Shown here: in pieces, positions 26,005 to 34,268 of the stretch | How positions within the stretch are numbered: the stretch's first letter is position 1 | Layout: every line of letters begins with the position of its first letter | From: an uncultured Eubacteriales bacterium | Lineage (GTDB): Bacteria; Bacillota; Clostridia; Peptostreptococcales; Anaerovoracaceae | Assembly: GCA_902803725.1 (NCBI GenBank) | Contig: CADCRD010000006.1 | Span: 1-44,352, forward strand | Length of the DNA: 44,352 nt | Direction: 5' to 3' | Made by a program: the position numbers and the translations under genes | The notes under the pieces: model-generated | Seen by the model: only the letters and a program-made list of their open reading frames with translations | Database searches by the model: none | What the model was told of the DNA's origin: nothing

Positions 26005-27468
26005 CTATTCGTTGGGGTTCCAGAACCGGCCGCTCAGCATCATCAGCAAAGTAAACAGTTCCAGTCTTCCGGCAACCATTGACAGAGATAATATGAACTT
26101 GCTTCCGTCGGAAAACAGGCTGAAAGTATTTGCCGGTCCGACAGCCGAGAGCCCGGGACCTATGTTTCCTATACAGGATGCTGCTGCGCTCAGATTTGTC
26201 AGCATATCATAATCATCGAGAGAGATACAGATGCTGATGAAAAAGAAAAATGCAACATAAAGGAACACAAACGCGCAGATACTCTGAACGACATCCGTAC
26301 TGAGAGTTTTTCGGTCTACACGTATGCGTATGAGTGCATTCGGATGAAGCTTGAGCGCGATGCTGCGCCTGATCATCTTCAGCATGACAAGAACGCGGAT
26401 CACCTTCACACCTCCGGCTGTTGATGAAGAACAGCCGCCTATAAAGAACAGCGTGAACAGCAGCATGATGCAAAAGGCAGGCCACGAGCCGAAATCCGTT
26501 GTGGCAAAACCGGTCGTTGTCAGTATACTGGCGACTGTAAATGCAGCATATCTCAGTGAATGAAGCGCACCGTCAAATGTATTTGATATCATCAGAGATG
26601 CTGCTATGATCACACTGAAAAGCGCGAAAATGATCAAATACAGTCTGCACTCCTGATCTTTGAAAAACGACAGTTTACCATCCTTCAAAAACAGAAAATA
26701 CAGATTGAAATTAACACCGCTGACGATCATGAAGAAGGTTATCACAAAGTCAATGAAGGCGCTGTCAAAATGAGCAATACTGTCGTTGTAATTGCCAAAA
26801 CCTCCTGTTCCGACTGTTCCGAATGAATGGGTAATGGCATCGAAAAAGCTCATGCCTCCAAGAAGCAGGAGCAGAGTCTCAGCAGCTGTGAATGTTATAT
26901 ATAACAGGTAAAGTGTTCTTGCCGTATCGGCCATTTTCGGGGAGATCTTTGAGAGGACAGGTCCTGGGGTCTCTGCCTGGGCGATCTCCTGTCCGCTGAT
27001 GCCAAGAGAAGGCAGCAGTGCGATCGCAAACACAAGGATGCCCATGCCGCCCAGCCAGTGGGAAAAAGCTCTCCACATCAGAACAGCCCGGGGCATGCTT
27101 TCAACATCATCCAGAACAGTTGCTCCTGTCGTGGTAAATCCTGAACACATCTCGAAAAAACTGTCAAAGAAATGCGGAATTGAATGATCTATGAGCATGG
27201 GGAGAGAACCGATGAACGCAGCCAAAAGCCAGCTGACAGCGACAATAAAAAAACCGTCACGCAGTCTCAGCGGTTTTTCTGAAAAGTTTATGAAACGCAT
27301 CATCAGAAAGCCCAAAAAGCTGCATGGGAGAGCAACGTATGCAAATGCTTTTGCGCTGGCAGTTTCACCATAGGCTAGAGCTGTCACAAAAGGCAACAGC
27401 ATTGATATTCCCAATATGATCAGAACCTGTCCTTCTGTTTTAAAAATCGTACGTAACTTGAGATTCAT
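26005..27468 (-). CDS. trkH: Trk-type K+ uptake channel subunit, first paralogue
   Basis: This is a TrkH-family membrane channel, the partner of the cytosolic TrkA encoded just upstream. Its roughly 487 residues have filter segments TTTGATVL, GTVGTGGFGN, LTTTGFATTD and CIGNIGPGL. The start is uncertain: TTG 27480 abuts the trkA stop, while ATG 27468 (MNLKLRTIFK) matches the usual short N-terminus better; neither has a strong SD, suggesting coupling to trkA translation. It is followed after 14 nt by the second trkH. The fourth P-loop (NIGPGL) differs from that of the other copy (TTGIAF). Confidence 0.92.
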   Translation of the reverse strand: MNLKLRTIFKTEGQVLIILGISMLLPFVTALAYGETASAKAFAYVALPCSFLGFLMMRFINFSEKPLRLRDGFFIVAVSWLLAAFIGSLPMLIDHSIPHFFDSFFEMCSGFTTTGATVLDDVESMPRAVLMWRAFSHWLGGMGILVFAIALLPSLGISGQEIAQAETPGPVLSKISPKMADTARTLYLLYITFTAAETLLLLLGGMSFFDAITHSFGTVGTGGFGNYNDSIAHFDSAFIDFVITFFMIVSGVNFNLYFLFLKDGKLSFFKDQECRLYLIIFALFSVIIAASLMISNTFDGALHSLRYAAFTVASILTTTGFATTDFGSWPAFCIMLLFTLFFIGGCSSSTAGGVKVIRVLVMLKMIRRSIALKLHPNALIRIRVDRKTLSTDVVQSICAFVFLYVAFFFFISICISLDDYDMLTNLSAAASCIGNIGPGLSAVGPANTFSLFSDGSKFILSLSMVAGRLELFTLLMMLSGRFWNPNE

Positions 27469-27480
27469 ATCCGTATGCAA

Positions 27481-28848
27481 TCACTTCAGAAAATCCAGTT
27501 TGCCTGTGTTGCGCAGGATCTTTTCAAGGTTAACAAGATCAGACAGCAGACAAACGATGAGTACACGGTCATCATATTGTATGACAGTATCGCCGTTTGG
27601 AATGATCAGTTCCTGTCCCCTGTGGATCGCTGCGATCAGAACACCGGCAGGCAGGTCGATCTTCTTTAGAGGTCTGTCAACGATCTTCATGCGGTGATCA
27701 ACGATGACTTCCAGGATCTCGGCCTGACCCTGTATCAGCTGTGATGAGACGATGCGCTTTTTACCCTGTATAACGCGCAGTATCTGGCTGACAGCAATGT
27801 CCTGAGGATTGAGTGCCATATCCACACCTAGCTGAGAGATCATATCGGCATAAATGCCGCGGCTGACTTTGGCGATAACGTCATCTATGCCTTTGTTCTT
27901 GGCCATCAGCGCCAGCAGCAGATTATCTTCATCAAATCCTGTTACTGTGACCAGCGCATCCATATCATCCAGGTTCTCCTCTTCAAGCAGAGAAATGTCA
28001 GTACCGTCGCCATGAAGTATGATAACATCATCCAGATGCTCAGCCAGATAATAGCAGCGTTCTCTGCTGCGTTCCACAAGTTTTACTGAAATGTTAAATT
28101 CAGCCAGTTTCTGGGCGAGAAAGAGTCCTGTCTTTCCGCCACCGATGATCATGACCTTCTGAAGGTCAGTATATTTTCCTTTTTCGAAAACGCGTTTTGA
28201 GAGTTCTTTGATATCTGCCCTTGATCCTATAACGTATAAAAGATCGTTCTCCCGGATGACATCATTTCCGTGAGGAATGATTACCTTGCCTTTGCGTGAA
28301 ATAGCAACGACAAGCATTCCACTGAGCACGCTGTTGACATCGGTCATATCAAGTCCGATGAGGTGGGGCATCTTTGATACGCGAAACTCCAGCAGAGATG
28401 AACGGCCTGTTGAAAAAATGCCGTTTGTAAGCGAATATTTTTCGACAAGATATTTGTATATTTCATTCGTGATGAGAAGGTCCGGATTTATGATCAGATC
28501 GATGTTCATCGTTTCTCTGATAAAGTCGATCTGACGCATGTGCTCAGGGTCTCTGACCCTGGCGATAACATGGCTGCATCCCAGATTTTTTGCGAAGGAA
28601 GCAATCACGATGTTTTTTTCATCGTCATTCGTGCAGGCTATAAGAAAATCATACGATCCAATATGCAGCTCCTGCAGTGTCGTTGCCTGCTTTGCATTGG
28701 CTGTCACAGTCATGACATCCAGCTGCGAAGAAAGCTTTTGCAGCTTTTCTTCGTTTTTATCGATTATTGTTACATCATGGTCGCCGCCGATGAGTGCGTC
28801 AGCGATCTTATGGCCGAGTTTTCCGGCTCCGGCGATTGCAACTTTCAT
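27481..28848 (-). CDS. trkA: Trk system K+ uptake regulatory protein TrkA
   Basis: This cytosolic gating subunit for TrkH channels binds nucleotides. The 455 residues hold two tandem TrkA-N/TrkA-C (RCK) units. The first nucleotide fold begins at MKVAIAGAGKLGHKIADAL with Asp/Glu in IIDKNEEKL, and the second at VMIIGGGKTGLFLAQKL with VERSRERC. Each is followed by an RCK-C domain (about 135-215 and 365-450; IIPHGNDVIRENDLLYVIG and IIPNGDTVIQYDDRVLIV). It heads a three-gene operon with two trkH copies and has its own promoter. The leader is only about 30 nt, too short for the c-di-AMP riboswitch often found before K+ transport genes. Confidence 0.96.
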   Translation of the reverse strand: MKVAIAGAGKLGHKIADALIGGDHDVTIIDKNEEKLQKLSSQLDVMTVTANAKQATTLQELHIGSYDFLIACTNDDEKNIVIASFAKNLGCSHVIARVRDPEHMRQIDFIRETMNIDLIINPDLLITNEIYKYLVEKYSLTNGIFSTGRSSLLEFRVSKMPHLIGLDMTDVNSVLSGMLVVAISRKGKVIIPHGNDVIRENDLLYVIGSRADIKELSKRVFEKGKYTDLQKVMIIGGGKTGLFLAQKLAEFNISVKLVERSRERCYYLAEHLDDVIILHGDGTDISLLEEENLDDMDALVTVTGFDEDNLLLALMAKNKGIDDVIAKVSRGIYADMISQLGVDMALNPQDIAVSQILRVIQGKKRIVSSQLIQGQAEILEVIVDHRMKIVDRPLKKIDLPAGVLIAAIHRGQELIIPNGDTVIQYDDRVLIVCLLSDLVNLEKILRNTGKLDFLK

Positions 28849-28887
28849 AATAAATAATCCCTTTCATCAGAAGATTTTCCAAAAGTA

Positions 28888-28915
28888 ATTATAACGCTAA
28901 TAAAATAGAATTCAA
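28888..28915 (-). promoter_or_regulatory. Promoter for the trkA-trkH-trkH operon
   Basis: On the minus strand TTGAAT (28915-28910), a 16-bp spacer and TATAAT (28893-28888), about 40 nt upstream of the trkA start. Hairpins TTTTCA-ATGG-TGAAAA (28922-28937) and TTTTCAT / ATGAAAA (28956-28962, 28975-28981) lie just beyond it in the divergent gap and could be operator sites. Confidence 0.75.
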
Positions 28916-29061
28916 CCTTTATTTTCAATGGTGAAAAAGGCTCTTAAAGATCGGGTTTTCATGGGTTTTTATGCATGAAAATCAAGTTTTATTATGAGAT
29001 AAGATAATATATAATAGACGGAGCAAATATCATAACGGTATGATAATGAAAGGACATTAAA

Positions 29062-29445
29062 ATGGAAACAGGAACAAAGGGATTCAGAGAAATAACAGTC
29101 ACAGAAGATATGGCAGCCAGTAAATCAGGTATGGGACTGCCGCCGGTACTTTCGACACCGGCGCTCATAGGTTTTATGGAGACTACCTGCTATGAGTCGA
29201 TAATGTCTGAACTGGAAGAAGGACAGGCGACCGTCGGCGCTAAGGTCGATGTCACACATATGGCCGCCACACCGATCGGTATGAAGGTGAGAATTGAGAC
29301 GGAGCTTTTGGAAGTAAAAGGCAGTAAGCTGGTCTTCAAAGTCGAAGCCTTTGATGAGGTCGAGAAGGCAGGCCAGGGCACGCATGTACGTTTCATAATA
29401 GATAAGCAGGGATTCAATGACAATCTTGAAAAGAAGAAGAAATAA
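29062..29445 (+). CDS. Hotdog-fold thioesterase, FlK-like
   Basis: This small hotdog-fold protein of 127 residues resembles the fluoroacetyl-CoA thioesterase (FlK) family, which is widespread in Clostridia and mostly of unknown substrate. The visible features are LSTPALIGFMETTCYESI (the FlK-like Thr/Glu-containing active-site helix), TVGAKVDVTHMAATPIGMKVRIETELLEV (central strand with the conserved His) and GTHVRFIIDKQGF. It ends in a Lys run. GAAAGGACA precedes the ATG. It is transcribed divergently from trkA; the MBL-HAD fusion gene follows 95 nt later on the same strand. Confidence 0.82.
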   Translation: METGTKGFREITVTEDMAASKSGMGLPPVLSTPALIGFMETTCYESIMSELEEGQATVGAKVDVTHMAATPIGMKVRIETELLEVKGSKLVFKVEAFDEVEKAGQGTHVRFIIDKQGFNDNLEKKKK

Positions 29446-29540
29446 GCGATAAGAAACGAAAAAGAAAAGTGCAAAGCAATAGAAAGATATTATGTTTGTG
29501 AAAACATGCATCAGGTGTAAAACAGGAGAACTATCAGATA

Positions 29541-30995
29541 ATGTTAATAATAAAAAGAATCATTTCGGGGGAGATACAGGAAAACGGATACATCATTTAC
29601 CACAATGAGGGCGGTGAATGCTATGTGATAGATCCCGGTGACGGAGCCGGGGAGTTTCTCGGTTATATTGATGAGCATAAGCTGAGTGTCAAGGCTGTTC
29701 TGCTGACACATCATCATCCGGATCACACAGGAGCAGTCAGCGGAATAGTCAGTGCGAAAGGATGTCCTGTCTTCATTCATGAAGATGATCTTGAAATGTA
29801 CGGCAGGCCGGCAGTCATTCTTCATGACGGGGATAAGCTGGAACTTGAGGGAGAAGGCATCAGGGTCATCAGCACTCCCGGACATACAAAAGGCAGCGTC
29901 TGCTATTACATCGACGAGAGCAATGTCGCTTTCACAGGCGATACCCTGTTCGATACCGAAGTTGGAAGGTCTGATCTTGAGGACTCGGGCAGGATCGATC
30001 TCGCGATCAGCATGGGGGATATTATTGATAAGTGGCCGGACAGCCTTAAGATATATCCGGGACATACGAATCCGACTGACATGAAGACAGTCAGAACTGA
30101 GAATATTGATTTCATCCAGGCTATGAAGAGGTATGATGTCTATAACAGCAAGTTTGAATATGATACACCGATAAAACTGATAGCTCTCGATCTTGACGGG
30201 ACAACGATGAATACAGAAAACCAGCTGCCGGCAGAGAATAAAAAGATCCTTGAATCAGCGATCGCTGAAGGAGTGAACGTAGTCGTGGCCAGCGGCAGAT
30301 GCTATAACTCGCTGCCAAAAGAGGTCACGGGGATCAGGGGTGTGCAGTATGCGATCTCTTCAAACGGAGCTCAGGTGAGAGATCTCAGGACAGGTGAGGT
30401 GCTGCATTCAGACTGTGCAGATCCCAGGGCTGTCCGTATGCTCCATGATATCGTGAAGGAAAACGGTTATGATATCGAAGTGTTCGTTGACGGTATGGCT
30501 TATATGGAAAAAGAAAGATGGGAGGATGTCAGAGACGGCAGGATCACATACAGAAGGCGCGATTACATCCTGAATACCAGGCAGCCTGTTGAGGACATTC
30601 TGGGGTTCATGATGCAGCATGATGATAAGATCGAAAACGTGAATATTTATTTTGAAGATCTGTCTGTAAAGCCGGCGATCAGGAAAACACTGGAACCGCT
30701 GGAAGAATTTGCAACAGTCACAACATCTTTTGATACTAACTGGGAGATGGGAGGACTGACTACCAGCAAGGCAGAAGGACTCCGTGTGCTCAGTGAGATT
30801 CTGGGTGTCGAAAAAGAAGAAATGATGGCATTCGGAGACAGCCCGAATGACATCCCTATGATCGAGGCTGCCGGGATCGGTGTTGCGGTTGAAAATGCAA
30901 AAGATTCCGTAAAGCAGGCGGCTGATTTTGTGACTACCAGCAACGATGATGCCGGGGTTGCAGTGGCGGTGAGAAAGTTCGCACTGAGGAAATAA
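29541..30995 (+). CDS. Metallo-beta-lactamase-fold hydrolase fused to a Cof-type HAD phosphatase
   Basis: The 484 residues form two enzymes in one continuous frame. Residues 1 to about 205 are a glyoxalase II-like metallo-beta-lactamase domain, with metal ligands in H57-x-H59-x-D61-H62, His in STPGHTKGS, Asp in FTGDTLF and His in YPGHT. Residues about 212-484 are a Cof-type HAD phosphatase: motif I DLDGT (Asp217, Asp219), Ser/Thr in ASGRCY, cap domain, Lys in LTTSKAEGL and motif IV FGDSPNDIPM. Both sites look intact. Such separate proteins are common; the fusion is unusual and may link thioester or lactone hydrolysis to sugar-phosphate removal. No substrate can be assigned. Confidence 0.88.
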   Translation: MLIIKRIISGEIQENGYIIYHNEGGECYVIDPGDGAGEFLGYIDEHKLSVKAVLLTHHHPDHTGAVSGIVSAKGCPVFIHEDDLEMYGRPAVILHDGDKLELEGEGIRVISTPGHTKGSVCYYIDESNVAFTGDTLFDTEVGRSDLEDSGRIDLAISMGDIIDKWPDSLKIYPGHTNPTDMKTVRTENIDFIQAMKRYDVYNSKFEYDTPIKLIALDLDGTTMNTENQLPAENKKILESAIAEGVNVVVASGRCYNSLPKEVTGIRGVQYAISSNGAQVRDLRTGEVLHSDCADPRAVRMLHDIVKENGYDIEVFVDGMAYMEKERWEDVRDGRITYRRRDYILNTRQPVEDILGFMMQHDDKIENVNIYFEDLSVKPAIRKTLEPLEEFATVTTSFDTNWEMGGLTTSKAEGLRVLSEILGVEKEEMMAFGDSPNDIPMIEAAGIGVAVENAKDSVKQAADFVTTSNDDAGVAVAVRKFALRK

Positions 30996-31037
30996 CGGAA
31001 GAAATATTGTAACACTGAATAACGCAGAAAAACATGC

Positions 31038-31083
31038 GGCTGCTGCTCAGATGCCTGAAAAGACAGGGCAGCAGCCTTTTTTA
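31038..31083 (+). terminator. Intrinsic terminator after the MBL-HAD gene
   Basis: Perfect 9-bp stem GGCTGCTGC (31038-31046) / GCAGCAGCC (31068-31076), 21-nt loop, then seven T residues. Confidence 0.9.
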
Positions 31084-31149
31084 GTATCGGAAAATCCGGC
31101 GTGCAGCAGGAGTGATGTTTTTGTTTGCATAAAAAAATATAAAAATCTG

Positions 31150-31178
31150 TTGACAAAGCGGGAATATGTGATTATGAT
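31150..31178 (+). promoter_or_regulatory. Promoter of the fatty acid synthesis operon
   Basis: Near-consensus TTGACA (31150-31155), a 17-bp spacer and TATGAT (31173-31178). The 14-nt context CTGTTGACAAAGCG is identical to that of the promoter at the end of the window. Confidence 0.88.
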
Positions 31179-31185
31179 ATCTAAA

Positions 31186-31230
31186 GAATTTTAGTTAAAA
31201 TATTTTATATAAAAAATATGAATAAAATTC
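31186..31230 (+). promoter_or_regulatory. Candidate operator of the fab operon
   Basis: ATTTTA-GT-TAAAAT (31188-31201) is a perfect 6-bp palindrome with a 2-nt centre, just downstream of the expected transcription start. GAATTTTA (31186-31193) also recurs inverted as TAAAATTC (31223-31230). Its place fits a repressor site, possibly for the MarR-type protein at the end of the operon, but it does not match the FabT or FapR consensus well. Confidence 0.5.
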
Positions 31231-31296
31231 GTCCGTAGAATTATAATGAATTTGAACGCCGCAAAGGCGTGACTGAAAACAAAAAAGGAGAACAAA

Positions 31297-31527
31297 ATGT
31301 CATTTGAACAGGTAAAAGAAGTAATGGTCGAAACACTGAATTGCGAAGAAGAAGATATCAAGCCGGAGGCTCTTTTGGAGGATGATCTCGGAATAGATTC
31401 ACTGGATGCAGTCGAACTGGCACTGGCTCTTGAAGAATTGTTCGGAGTTAAGATCCCGGATGAAGAACTGAGCGAAATGAAAACAGTAAAAGATATCGTG
31501 GACTGCATGGACAGAAATCGTGCATAA
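31297..31527 (+). CDS. acpP: Acyl carrier protein
   Basis: ACP carries growing acyl chains on a 4'-phosphopantetheine arm. The 76 acidic residues have the attachment motif DSLDAVEL with Ser35 as the modified residue, and the four-helix ACP pattern (VKEVMVETLNC; ALEELFGVKIPDEE). It leads the fab-acc operon directly behind a strong promoter, with AAAAGGAG as its ribosome binding site, so it should be the most strongly expressed gene of the set. Confidence 0.97.
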   Translation: MSFEQVKEVMVETLNCEEEDIKPEALLEDDLGIDSLDAVELALALEELFGVKIPDEELSEMKTVKDIVDCMDRNRA

Positions 31528-31544
31528 CAGACAAGGGTATCATT

Positions 31545-32033
31545 ATGAAAATTGATCGCAGAGATCTTGAGGAACTGATGCAGCGATTCAGTTCCTCAGG
31601 TTTTAAAAGTATGGAATATGAAGAAGCTGAGTTCAGACTGAAATTTGAATCAGCCGGCACTGCAAAGGATTTTGCGGCACAGCACGCTCAAAATGATGAG
31701 AGCATTGATGAAGGGTCAGCAAAGAGAAATTCTCAGGAGAGTGAAAGCTTACAAAATGATAACAACCTGAAAGAATCAGAATCTGACATGCAGCTGACCG
31801 CTGTCACATCACCGATAGTGGGCGTGTTTTATGATGCTCATGCTCCCGGAGAAGAACCATATGTCAGCGAAGGTCAGAGAGTCAGTGCTGGTGAGATTCT
31901 CTGCATGATAGAAGCAATGAAACTCATGAATGAGATCAAAGCTGAATATGACTGTATCATCAGGAAAATCAATGTCAGCTCAGGTGATATGGTGGAATTT
32001 GGAACAGTTCTGTTCGAGGTGGAAAAATGCTGA
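31545..32033 (+). CDS. accB: Biotin carboxyl carrier protein of acetyl-CoA carboxylase
   Basis: AccB swings biotin between AccC and the AccA/AccD carboxyltransferase to make malonyl-CoA. In 162 residues, an N-terminal segment (DLEELMQRF) is followed by an acidic Gln/Ser/Asn-rich linker (about 45-83) and the lipoyl/biotinyl domain. Biotin should be attached to Lys126 in EAMKLMN. The thumb region typical of AccB is present (FYDAHAPGEEPYVSEGQ). It is 17 nt after acpP and overlaps accC by 7 nt (ATGCTGA). Confidence 0.96.
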   Translation: MKIDRRDLEELMQRFSSSGFKSMEYEEAEFRLKFESAGTAKDFAAQHAQNDESIDEGSAKRNSQESESLQNDNNLKESESDMQLTAVTSPIVGVFYDAHAPGEEPYVSEGQRVSAGEILCMIEAMKLMNEIKAEYDCIIRKINVSSGDMVEFGTVLFEVEKC

Positions 32034-33415
32034 AAAGGATCCTGATCGCAAACAGGGGAGAGATCGCTGTGAGGATAATCAGGGCGTGCAGAGAACTGTC
32101 CGTTGAAACGATCGCAGTGTACACTGAGAGTGATAGAGAAGAGCTGCATACGATGCTGGCAGACAGAGCAGTATGCATAGGGAGAGACCGCCCGGAATCC
32201 GGATATCTGAATATGGAGAATATCATTGAGGCGGCAAAACTCACCGGCTGTGACGCCATTCACCCCGGATTTGGTTTTCTGTCTGAAAATCCCCGTTTTG
32301 CTGAAATGTGCGAAGAAAACGACATTGTTTTCATCGGACCGAATTCTTCGGTGATCAGCCTGCTCGGCGACAAGATCAGAGCGAGACAGATAGTCAGTCA
32401 GGCAGGAGTCAGTATTGTTCCCGGATCAGACGGTCCGCTGCCCGGTATCGAAGAGGCAAAGCAGTGTGCCCGGAAGATCGGATATCCCGTAATGATCAAA
32501 GCATCGGCGGGAGGCGGCGGCCGCGGCATGCGCAGAGCTGAGAGTGAAGAGGAACTCGAAAATGCGATGATGGAAGCAAAAACCGAAGCTGAAGTAAGCT
32601 TTGGCGACGGGACTATATACATGGAAAAGCTGATAACAGATCCAAAGCATATAGAGTTTCAGATCCTGGCTGACAGTTTCGGAAATATCATCCATCTCGG
32701 TGACCGTAACTGCTGTGTGCAGAGAAGAAATCAGAAAATGCTGGAAGAGGCTCCTGACTTCAGACTGAGCGATGAAATGAGGACAAAAATGGGCCGTGAT
32801 GCAGTTCTTGCCGCAAAGACAGCAGGTTATGAGAATGCCGGAACTGTTGAATTCATAGTGGATGGCAGTGATTATTATTTCATAGAGATGAACACCAGAC
32901 TGCAGGTCGAACATCCTGTTACCGAGATGATCACAGGGACGGATATAGTCAAGCAGCAGATAAGAATAGCATCCGGCCTCAGACTGAATATGGCTCAGCA
33001 GGATATCGTGATCCGCGGCCACTCGATCGAGTGCAGGGTCTGTGCTGAAGATATCTATAACGATTATGCGCCTGATCCTTCTGAGATCAATTTCCTGCAT
33101 CTGCCGTCGGGTCTTGGTGTAAGGGTAGAAAGTGCCCTTTACAGCGGCATGAGGATCAGTCCGTTTTATGATTCTATGATCCTTAAGGTGATCACATATG
33201 GTGATACGAGACTTGAGGCTGTGCGCAGGATGCGAAGAGCTCTGGGAGAGACGATCATACGCGGCTGTAAAACAAACCTTCCTGTATTGCAGCTGATTTT
33301 GTATAACAGAGAATTTTTAAGAGGAGACTACAATACAGGTTTTATGGAAAAACACGGCGATCACCTGCTGGAACTGTATGACGCTGCAGGAGGGAGGCTG
33401 AATGAATCCGTTTAA
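32027..33415 (+). CDS. accC: Biotin carboxylase subunit of acetyl-CoA carboxylase
   Basis: AccC carboxylates biotin on AccB using ATP and bicarbonate. The 462 residues begin with the typical KRILIANRGEIAVRIIRACREL, have the ATP-grasp glycine-rich loop KASAGGGGRGMR, the substrate segment EFQILADSFGNIIHLGDRNCCVQRRNQK and the catalytic EMNTRLQVEHPVTE. Length and motifs are standard. The start overlaps accB and the end overlaps accD by 14 nt, indicating tight translational coupling. Confidence 0.97.
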   Translation: MLKRILIANRGEIAVRIIRACRELSVETIAVYTESDREELHTMLADRAVCIGRDRPESGYLNMENIIEAAKLTGCDAIHPGFGFLSENPRFAEMCEENDIVFIGPNSSVISLLGDKIRARQIVSQAGVSIVPGSDGPLPGIEEAKQCARKIGYPVMIKASAGGGGRGMRRAESEEELENAMMEAKTEAEVSFGDGTIYMEKLITDPKHIEFQILADSFGNIIHLGDRNCCVQRRNQKMLEEAPDFRLSDEMRTKMGRDAVLAAKTAGYENAGTVEFIVDGSDYYFIEMNTRLQVEHPVTEMITGTDIVKQQIRIASGLRLNMAQQDIVIRGHSIECRVCAEDIYNDYAPDPSEINFLHLPSGLGVRVESALYSGMRISPFYDSMILKVITYGDTRLEAVRRMRRALGETIIRGCKTNLPVLQLILYNREFLRGDYNTGFMEKHGDHLLELYDAAGGRLNESV

Positions 33416-34268
33416 AGAGAGAAAAAAAATACTCGACGAAATCGGGCGCATATCGCGTCTGGCCTTTCCTTCAGCAGGACAATCAGAGAACAATTCGATC
33501 GTTACGTGTGAAAAATGCGGACATAAAGATCCTGCAGAGGAAATAAAAAACAATCTTTATATCTGTCCGGAATGCGGGGCTTATATGAAAGTACCTGCTT
33601 ATGACAGGATCAGTATGCTTTGCGATGAAGGCAGCTTCAGAGAGTTCAACAAGGGACGCACAGGTTACGATCCTCTGGATTTTCCGGGCTATGAGAATAA
33701 ACTTAAACAGGCCCGCAGCAAATCCGGACTGAAAGAAGCTGTTGTGACAGGAACTGCAAGGATAAGCGGACACAGGACAGTACTGTGTGTGATGGATCCG
33801 GCATTCATGATGGCCAGCATGGGGACTGCCGTAGGTGAGAAGATCTTTCTGGCGTTTGAATATGCTGTCAAAAAAAAGCTGCCGGTCATAATATTTGCTG
33901 CTTCGGGCGGAGCCAGGATGCAGGAAGGCATAATGTCTCTGATGCAGATGGCAAAGACCAGTGCTGCTGTGGCGAAGCATGATGAAGCGGGGCTTCTGTA
34001 CATCTGTGTTCTGACCAATCCGACGACAGGAGGCGTAACAGCCAGCTTTGCAAGTCTTGCCGATGTGACGATCGCAGAGAAAGGCGCCCTGGTGGGATTT
34101 GCCGGAAAACGAGTGATCGAGCAGACTATTGGAGAGGAACTGCCGGAAGGATTTCAAAGCGCAGAATTCCAGATGGAAAAGGGTTTTTGCGACATGGTCA
34201 TCGGCAGAAAAAATCTGAGAAGGACCATAGGAAAGCTGCTTGCTGTTCATGAAAGGGGAGTGCGCTGA
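33402..34268 (+). CDS. accD: Acetyl-CoA carboxylase carboxyltransferase beta subunit
   Basis: AccD is half of the carboxyltransferase that moves CO2 from biotin to acetyl-CoA. In 288 residues, a four-Cys zinc ribbon (CEKCGH ... CPECGA, about residues 31-54) precedes the crotonase-type core. The oxyanion and CoA-binding signatures are ASGGARMQEG, TNPTTGGVTASFA and GFAGKRVIEQT. It starts within the end of accC, and its TGA stop shares a base with the ATG of accA, so the two carboxyltransferase subunits are coupled for equal synthesis. Confidence 0.97.
   Translation: MNPFKERKKILDEIGRISRLAFPSAGQSENNSIVTCEKCGHKDPAEEIKNNLYICPECGAYMKVPAYDRISMLCDEGSFREFNKGRTGYDPLDFPGYENKLKQARSKSGLKEAVVTGTARISGHRTVLCVMDPAFMMASMGTAVGEKIFLAFEYAVKKKLPVIIFAASGGARMQEGIMSLMQMAKTSAAVAKHDEAGLLYICVLTNPTTGGVTASFASLADVTIAEKGALVGFAGKRVIEQTIGEELPEGFQSAEFQMEKGFCDMVIGRKNLRRTIGKLLAVHERGVR

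Larger units (their letters stand above)
30996..31296 (+). other. Intergenic region holding terminator, promoter, operator and acpP leader
   Basis: This 301-nt gap contains no gene. In order it has the terminator of the fusion gene (31038-31083), an AT-rich stretch, the acpP promoter (31150-31178), an inverted repeat (31188-31201), an AT-rich leader, a small hairpin ACGCC/GGCGT (31256-31270) and the acpP ribosome binding site AAAAGGAG. Confidence 0.75.

Noticed and set aside
28849..28887. c-di-AMP (ydaO-type) riboswitch before trkA
   Set aside because: The leader between promoter and start is only about 30-40 nt, far too short.
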